A stretch of 64,000 bases of DNA, from positions 806,001 through 870,000 of the forward strand of contig NC_090165.1 in NCBI RefSeq assembly GCF_017916325.1, given 5' to 3'. Position numbers and translations under genes: made by a program. Source of the stretch: Leishmania martiniquensis (taxonomy: Eukaryota > Euglenozoa > Kinetoplastea > Trypanosomatida > Trypanosomatidae). Shown piece by piece: positions 58,032 through 64,000 of this stretch. Positions within the stretch are counted from its first letter, which is position 1, and every line of letters begins with the position of its first letter. Under the pieces are notes generated by a model, which worked only from the letters and a program-made list of their open reading frames with translations, did not search any database and was not told where the DNA came from.

Positions 58032-59200
58032 AGCGATAACTAGAACATAAGCGGTAAATGCCGGCAAACAGGCCCGAGAATCTTAGCGAGATGCGGAGAG
58101 AGTCCTTTACCCAGCAAAGGGCTTCGGGCAACCCTCACGGACGAGACTACCGGAAAACCCTTTCACCATCACGACGGTGGCCCTCCTCCCAGCAGCATCT
58201 TCCTTGTCCGAGTGGCAGTGCTGAAGAGACAACTGCGTACATCGGATGTCATACGCAAGCCGAGTCTTTGCCGCAGAGATGCGCGAGCTGACAAAATAGG
58301 AGGCGCCAAGGTGCATGAAACAAACCGAGTCGAGGGGGAGAAAGGGAAGGGCAACCTCCGTTCTGATTCATGAGATGATGAAAAGCGACAAGAGATTCAC
58401 GCACGCACGCACACCTACCAAGTCCGCAAGCATGAAGCGCCACAAAGCCTCGCAGAATGCGCGTGAACGTTGATGGCTCTCACACACACACTCTCACTCT
58501 GTGTCTCTTCGTTCGTTCGTTTACAGAGAGGAAAGGAGACCGGCCCCTTCTCCTCTTTCCCCCTCCCTGCCCTCTGGAAGAGGTCGACGACGCACCAGAA
58601 GGAGAGGGGGGGGGAAGAAAAAAGGCGGCTTACTCACTCCTCTTTGAACGGTTAAAAGAAAAAGACGGAGGGCGTGGTGGGGAGAGAGGGGAAAGGGAAG
58701 TGGCATCCGGGGCGAAGCGCGCAGAAGCGCGATGCAGGCGAAGGCGGAGACTGAGAACGTGAGCACAAGACGCAGCAGATGTGCCTACGCGAACACACAC
58801 AGACACACACACACACACATACACACACACACACAGCACGACACGCGCAGAAAGAGAAAGAGACGAAGAGGGAAGGGATGCACGGAATCGAACATATGAA
58901 AGGTCACCCGTCTGATTCTGCGCTTCCCATTTTTGTTTGCTAACGCGTGGAAATGTATGCTGGGCTGTCCTCTCGGACAGCCAAGCAGGCCGCGGGTGCG
59001 AGGTCGGCGTCGGCATTGGGGGGGCTGAAGGGAAGCGTTTCCAGCTGACACAGAGACTTTAGCACCAACCGATAGAGTTAGAAAAGAGATGCGCCGTGGT
59101 ACGAAACGTTTCTGTGTCTTGAAGGCGAGCAATGGGACACCCTACAACGATTTCATCAAGAACCAGGGGGGCAGCCCCGTGAACATGTTCATCCGCGGCA
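58032..59200. other. Proximal 3' flank of the lyase gene
   Basis: Purine-rich stretch (58540-58700), a CA microsatellite (about 58793-58838) and an 8-bp stem-loop (58963-58982). No gene supported. Confidence 0.65.
58963..58982. other. Stem-loop in 3' flank of the lyase gene
   Basis: GGCTGTCC-TCTC-GGACAGCC is a perfect GC-rich 8-bp stem with a 4-nt loop, about 220 nt after the lyase stop codon. It could be a 3'UTR structural element; unproven. Confidence 0.55.
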
Positions 59201-60814
59201 TCACGCTTGGTAGTATACATTGAGAAACTCGCGGAGCAAATCCTTGATGATGGTGCGATCTGGAACACGTTGTGCCGTTCCGTAGAGTGTGCCGCCCGAT
59301 TCCCCGATAAGTGACCTCTTTCCCTCCGAGATCAGCTTCTCGCGCTCGGCAAAGAGGGAGTCGCCTATCTCGTTCACGTCGCTCAAGAAGCGCGCCGTCA
59401 CCGCCGGTGGAGTCTGCAGCAGGGTCACACTGAATTGCAAGCCGGATGGGAACTGCAGGTGGTTCAGCAGCCAACCTCGTGACTTAAGACCGTCGCCCAG
59501 GCGGAAGATGTCAATCTGGTTGCTCGTGAAGGCGAAAACGCTCGCAATCGGTTCCCCAACAATGCGAAGGTAGGGAAGCTTGCGCAGTTCGGCCGTCATC
59601 CTCTCGCGAGTCGTAACGATTTTGTCACAGCACTCAACATAGCCTTCCACACCCATCCGCACCATGGCCGCCCATGTGCCGGCAATCACGTTGCCAGGCT
59701 TCGACCCGCTCACGGCAGGCGAGCAGTACATACCTCCCGGCCACTCCGCAACGCAGCAGAACTGAAAGCTGCGCAGCTCTTTTGACCGATACACCACCGT
59801 GGACGTCCCTTTCGGGGCATAGCCGTACTTGTGTGTGTCGCACGAGATGGAAGTGACACCGCGGTTGCGAAAGTCCACGACTGGCGCCGCACGGCCCGTC
59901 TTCTCGAGAAACGGCATGATGAAGCCACCCAGGCAACAGTCGACGTGCATGCCAATGTTGTACTTGTACGCGATCTCCGAAAGTTCCTCAATGGGGTCGA
60001 CCACGCCGTACGGAAAGTTTGGCGCGGACCCCGCGATCGCGATGGTATCGTACCGGATATACTTCTCCATTTCCTTTGGATCCACGCTGCCGGTGGCGCT
60101 GGCCACCGGCACTTTGATCAGGTCAATACTGAAATACTCGGCTCCTTTGTCGAACGCGGGGTGAATTGTGACGGGCACGACGACCGATGGGCGCTCGATC
60201 CCGCGCGTCGTGCGCCCCCAATCGCGGTATGCCTTGAGGGCCATCATGATGCTCTCCGTGCCGCCCGACGTCACGACGCCGCCGGCGTCCGGAAGCAAGT
60301 GACCGTTGTACATGTAGAGCACCATGGACACAATCTCTGCCTCCATCTTGCGTGTTGCGCCAAAGATTTCGCTATGCAGCGGGTTACTCCACTGGAAAAT
60401 GGCCATGACATCGTTTATGAAGGCGGTATGCGATTTCCCCCCGTGATAGACGGTTCCGCTAAAGCCACCTTCCTCGTATCTGAGGTCAAGGTCCTTGTGA
60501 AACTGAGTAACCAGGTTTAGCACCTCTGCCTCGGGGCGGGACTTCTCCGGCAGAGCGCGGGCTTTGAACTCGCCTTCCGTCGAGGGCATCTTCATGCCAC
60601 TAGCAACTTTCTTAACTTCCCGGCGGATAAGGGGGTCGGCAACGGTGCGGATGCCACGCCACAGGGCCTGATAGCCGCGCTTCGTCAAGCGGCCATCGCG
60701 GAGGCAGTCCACGGCGACACGCACCGCGACTGCACAGCTGAGGGTGATGGCGACAATCTGTGTTGGGCTGCGGTCTCTCAGCCTCTCGTTGAGGTATTCA
60801 GAAATGGTGGTCAT
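59201..60814 (-). CDS. SPL: Sphingosine-1-phosphate lyase
   Basis: A 537-residue protein from ATG 60814, close to the usual length of eukaryotic SPLs. A hydrophobic segment near residues 18-36 (IVAITLSCAVAVRVAVDCL) is the family's N-terminal membrane anchor. The fold-type I PLP domain follows: HSEIFGATRKMEAEIV, GGVVTSGGTESIMMALKAYR, HVDCCLGGFIMPF and CDTHKYGYAPKG, with the Schiff-base lysine at K329, then AVSGSKPGNVIAGTWA. The enzyme cleaves phosphorylated sphingoid bases to a fatty aldehyde and phosphoethanolamine. In Leishmania this route is known to be a major source of ethanolamine phosphate for phosphatidylethanolamine during stationary/metacyclic stages. All catalytic blocks appear intact. 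Confidence 0.96.
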   Translation of the reverse strand: MTTISEYLNERLRDRSPTQIVAITLSCAVAVRVAVDCLRDGRLTKRGYQALWRGIRTVADPLIRREVKKVASGMKMPSTEGEFKARALPEKSRPEAEVLNLVTQFHKDLDLRYEEGGFSGTVYHGGKSHTAFINDVMAIFQWSNPLHSEIFGATRKMEAEIVSMVLYMYNGHLLPDAGGVVTSGGTESIMMALKAYRDWGRTTRGIERPSVVVPVTIHPAFDKGAEYFSIDLIKVPVASATGSVDPKEMEKYIRYDTIAIAGSAPNFPYGVVDPIEELSEIAYKYNIGMHVDCCLGGFIMPFLEKTGRAAPVVDFRNRGVTSISCDTHKYGYAPKGTSTVVYRSKELRSFQFCCVAEWPGGMYCSPAVSGSKPGNVIAGTWAAMVRMGVEGYVECCDKIVTTRERMTAELRKLPYLRIVGEPIASVFAFTSNQIDIFRLGDGLKSRGWLLNHLQFPSGLQFSVTLLQTPPAVTARFLSDVNEIGDSLFAEREKLISEGKRSLIGESGGTLYGTAQRVPDRTIIKDLLREFLNVYYQA

Positions 60815-63144
60815 GAAGGCTCACTCTTACGAGCACTTCCGCAGAGATTTAGTGATTCGCGGGGACGCTGTCGCGGTGCAGATGCGCTAGATAAGTTTCG
60901 AAAGATTTCTCAAAGGCAAATAGTGTACCCGTGAGAGGAATGAGGGCGAAAACGAGAGGCGAAGTGGAAGAGAAACGAAAAAGGGGGCGGAAAGAAAGTC
61001 GTGAGCTCGGACTGCGCCACTGCGGGGATAACCTTCGCGGCGGCCAATGGCACGTTGCACACCGACCTCCTCGCCTCATCGCATGGCGTGCGCACGGGCG
61101 CCCCGCTTCCTGCAGCTGCACACAGCAGCGTTTCAGAAAGCGTATAACGCATCCGTGGAGACACTACAACGGAGAATAATACAACGGCAGCATGCCCCGG
61201 GCGGAAGTGAAGGACCAGAAACAACGAACACCACGCGTGCCGAGTTGAGGAGAGGAGGGGGGCTAATAGGGGTGACGGGGTTGAGCTTGAGGTGAGGATG
61301 ACGGCTTGATGACCTGCAGCGCGACTCGTCAGAAGGTTAGGAGGGGGGCTGCGAAACGATTAAAACGATGGGCGCTAAGTATGTACAGAGAGAGGGAGAG
61401 AGCGCCCCCTGGAAGTGGGCTGGGCGACTGTGGGGATGGGGAGGGAATGAGGTCTCCGAGCGTCGACCGCACACGGTAAAAGTATGCCAATGTATCTCGC
61501 ATGCACGGAAGCCGAACCGATAGGACAGCGAGGAGCTGGGAGCTTGGGTCTTCGTAAGGCTACAAGCGGTACCGCGCAAGCCGATGCCGATGGGGCGTAG
61601 GCGTGAGACGAAGGAACCAGGCTGGGCAGAGAGGGGAGAAGAGAAGAGCGCGTGGAACGCATCCTTCACGACTTCTGTGCCGCCACGAGGAAGCGCCTTT
61701 GCCCTCAGAAGTGAGGATCTCGTGAGGTATGTCCGTGTGTGTGTGTGGGGGGGGGGATGGATGGATGGAGCAAAGACGAACAAAAGACAGATGACAAAAG
61801 CGTCTCCTTCTGCATCCGTGATGGTGGGATAGATGGGAGGCGTCATGCTCCACGAAAATCACCACGCCACCGCGCATCAACGTCGACGAACAGATGGCAC
61901 GCATATGACCACAGTCACCCCCACCCCACCTTCCGGCGCCCTTTACTCTTGTGGTGAGCCGCATCAAGGAGTCCCGCAGGCCGCCACTTCTGTAAGGCGT
62001 TCGAAGTCTATTCGACAGCTCTTTCACCACATTACTCTTTCGCGCGCACGTGTGTAAGCGTCCGCGGCACATGCGTGCGGAAAAAAAACAAGGGAAGAGC
62101 AGAAGGTGAGGAAAGGGCGAAACACGAAACTTAAAAAGGAGAGGAAATGCCGGCACACATCTTTCATGCTTCGGCACGAGGTGGGGTGATCAGCAGTGCC
62201 ACGGATGTGCGTACAGAAAGACCACCCACACGGACGCTTGAGGCAGACAGAGAGAGCCGCATCGGCTGGAGGTGCGGTCTCGCGCGTGGTAAACGAATCA
62301 GCACATGGAGACAGCGGTGGGGTGTAAAGGGTGCGAGAACAGCGCTGAATTACAACAAAGATAGAAAGGCCCAAAAAAAAAACGCTGAACGAAAACATGC
62401 GAAAAAGACATGTGGAAACGCAGCAGCGGCACATCCCCTCGCGTGCACGCAGTCCTCTGCAGGAAGAAGGATGAGGAGGTGGGGGTAATCCCTGTCTCTC
62501 TCTCTCCCTGCTCGATGGCGTCATCTCTGTGCCTCGCACTGCTCTTCCTCTCCTCCACGCGTCCATACCTCTACGCGAGGACCCGAAATAACACGTGCAT
62601 CCCCTTCTCTTAGCGGGTGCACCCAACGCTGACGCACAACGTGGTACGAGCTCAACAGCGGCAGGGCAGCTGAGGAAGCTTCATGGGAAGAGAAGGACAG
62701 GCCATACCACGGCGAGCAAAGAGGAGGGGGTGGGAGAGATGTAAAGGTTCGTCTAAGGAGCAGATCTAGCGTACCCCATCCTTTACTCCTGCCACCGGGA
62801 GAAGGAGAGGGAGGGAGAAGAAAAATGGTTCTACAGTCATCAAGGAGCAAAGGCCTCGATGGGCAGCAGCCACGGGCTCCCAGGGCGCGGCCAACATCGT
62901 GACGCCCGTTCAACAGGCACCGCCATAGGTAAGCCCCCCGTCACCGCCACACTCCACGCAAAAGGTTTACCGGCATTCGGCGCATGCATCCATACACCCC
63001 AGTCGTGTACAGTGCCGTCGCTGTCACATCCCACCCCACCCCCCTCCAACCCCCAAACCCCCCCCACCACCACCATCGAGCTGTGCGCCTTCTTCCCATC
63101 GTTCCACAGGGACGCGGTTTGCATGTGCACCACGGCGCACCTGC
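60815..63144. other. Intergenic spacer, 2.3 kb
   Basis: Purine-rich + strand near the lyase start, a GT/G run (about 61733-61757) and many low-complexity frames (for example 61560-62177 and 62024-62626, minus). No gene supported. Confidence 0.6.
60909..60998 (-). promoter_or_regulatory. Candidate trans-splice acceptor for SPL
   Basis: Long purine-dominated stretch on the + strand at 60932-60998 (RNA pyrimidine tract), with AG at 60910-60909 in the RNA. Predicted 5'UTR is about 95 nt. Confidence 0.45.
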
Positions 63145-64000
63145 CTAGAAGAGGACGGTGAGAGACTCGCCAGGGTAGAAGATGAAGCAGGCAGCGATGT
63201 AGGGGTGTAGATTGGTCACCACTATGCCGCGATCGTCACTGTCGTTGATGACCACTCGAAGGGTGCCTTGCGCGCCGTCGTAAAAGAAGCGCACACGATC
63301 GCCGTTGCGGCACACAGGGAGGCGGCGCACTGCAGAAGTGTAGCGGCCGATACGGCCGTCAATCACACCGGCACATGCCGGCTTCCAATAGAACCCCTCC
63401 GGCACCTGTACCGCCTGCGACATCTTTTCGACCACGCCCATGAAGGAGTCGGAGATGGAGTCGAGGCGCACCTGCCACGACACCAAGCCTCGGTCCTCGG
63501 GGAACTGGGCGAGGAGTGTGTGGAACGTCTCCTTGCTGCGTACCCCAATCTGTGTACTACCACTACCCCTGGCAACGCAGCGCAGTCGCACTCCTTCCGC
63601 CAACACGGTCGCCTCCACATCGTCGTCGACGGGGAATGTTAGTCGGAGAGGGGTTGACGGGACACCGCCGGCAAAAGAGGAGCAAGAGCCCCCGCCAATA
63701 ACGGACACATTGCTCGCCGCGCCAATCCTGCTGGGCCGTTTCAGGCTCGGGAAGGTCGGGTAGCGGTGGTCTACTGCTTGCAAATCTAAGGTGATATCGA
63801 CGCTGGCTAAAGTCATCTCGCCCAGGTTCACCACCCTGAAGCCGCTCCCTGTGACGATGGGGAGGTCGGAGCTGAGGCAGTCGCCAAACTGCGAGTGGTG
63901 TTTCAGTACCTCTTCGTCTGTGCCGCCGTTCTGCATCGTGCGAAACTGCAGAAGGGTCTCGTTCACACTATTCAATTTGTCAAGGTACTGGCGCCGCGAC
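63145..64000 (-). CDS. SPRY-like-domain protein, C-terminal part (5' end beyond right edge)
   Basis: The frame is open from the stop codon at 63145 to the right edge (about 284 codons visible); residues just inside the edge read SRRQYLDKLNSVNETLLQF with no ATG. The last ~170 residues look like a SPRY/B30.2 beta-sandwich: VSWQVRLDSISDSFMGVVEK, then IDGRIGRYTSAVRRLPVCRN, then GDRVRFFYDGAQGTLRVVIN, and the closing HPYIAACFIFYPGESLTVLF. The pattern GDxVxxxYDxxxGxLxVxxN is the SPRY core. SPRY domains are protein-protein interaction modules; what lies N-terminal, and so the protein's class, is outside the window. Confidence 0.75.
   Translation of the reverse strand, partial: SRRQYLDKLNSVNETLLQFRTMQNGGTDEEVLKHHSQFGDCLSSDLPIVTGSGFRVVNLGEMTLASVDITLDLQAVDHRYPTFPSLKRPSRIGAASNVSVIGGGSCSSFAGGVPSTPLRLTFPVDDDVEATVLAEGVRLRCVARGSGSTQIGVRSKETFHTLLAQFPEDRGLVSWQVRLDSISDSFMGVVEKMSQAVQVPEGFYWKPACAGVIDGRIGRYTSAVRRLPVCRNGDRVRFFYDGAQGTLRVVINDSDDRGIVVTNLHPYIAACFIFYPGESLTVLF

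Overview
The window is nuclear DNA from a trypanosomatid, most probably Leishmania. The evidence is: GC-rich sequence; 16 intron-free protein genes all on the minus strand, as one directional (polycistronic) gene cluster with no strand switch; intergenic spacers of 0.6-3.9 kb full of CA/GT microsatellites, homopurine/homopyrimidine runs and AT palindromes; and pyrimidine-rich tracts on the transcribed strand upstream of start codons, as expected where mRNAs mature by trans-splicing. From memory, the sphingosine-1-phosphate lyase gene of Leishmania lies on chromosome 30, so this may be the syntenic block; I cannot confirm this or the species.

Transcription runs right to left. In that order the genes are: a SPRY-like protein cut by the right edge (63145-64000); sphingosine-1-phosphate lyase (59201-60814); a DZIP1-like basal-body zinc-finger protein (52730-56344); an alpha/beta-hydrolase-like protein lacking the nucleophile serine (50201-51253); a SET-domain methyltransferase (45189-46268); a PUA-SAM methyltransferase-like protein with degraded catalytic motifs (41710-43110); a 1283-residue unknown coiled-coil protein (37219-41070); a RecQ helicase most like RECQL4 (33273-36455); a tubulin-tyrosine-ligase-like protein (29199-31262); an LRR/IQ/coiled-coil protein resembling LRRIQ1 (22520-27613); a P4-type lipid-flippase ATPase (16924-21168); REI1/ZNF622, a 60S biogenesis factor (13311-14426); a divergent mitochondrial-carrier-like protein (11063-11983); an unknown protein (7998-8753); a DUF155/RMND1-family membrane protein (4757-6721); and the N-terminal half of RME-8/DNAJC13 (1-3177, continuing past the left edge). 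Unlike a bacterial operon, neighbours need not share a function. Three of the 16 nevertheless look flagellar (DZIP1-like, TTLL, LRRIQ1-like).

The spacers carry the less expected material. An 820-bp element occurs twice in inverted orientation with no mismatch that I could find, flanking 30.6 kb. A 333-bp truncated copy and an ~85-bp deleted remnant of the same element also occur. A different 541-bp element, which looks like a SIDER2 retroposon, occurs twice in direct orientation with one mismatch, flanking 13.5 kb. Together these form a set of potential recombination sites for linear or circular amplicons. A perfect 39-bp-stem foldback hairpin sits in the REI1-flippase spacer. The 3.9-kb spacer at 46269-50200 also reverses the usual purine/pyrimidine polarity, which hints at a local inversion.
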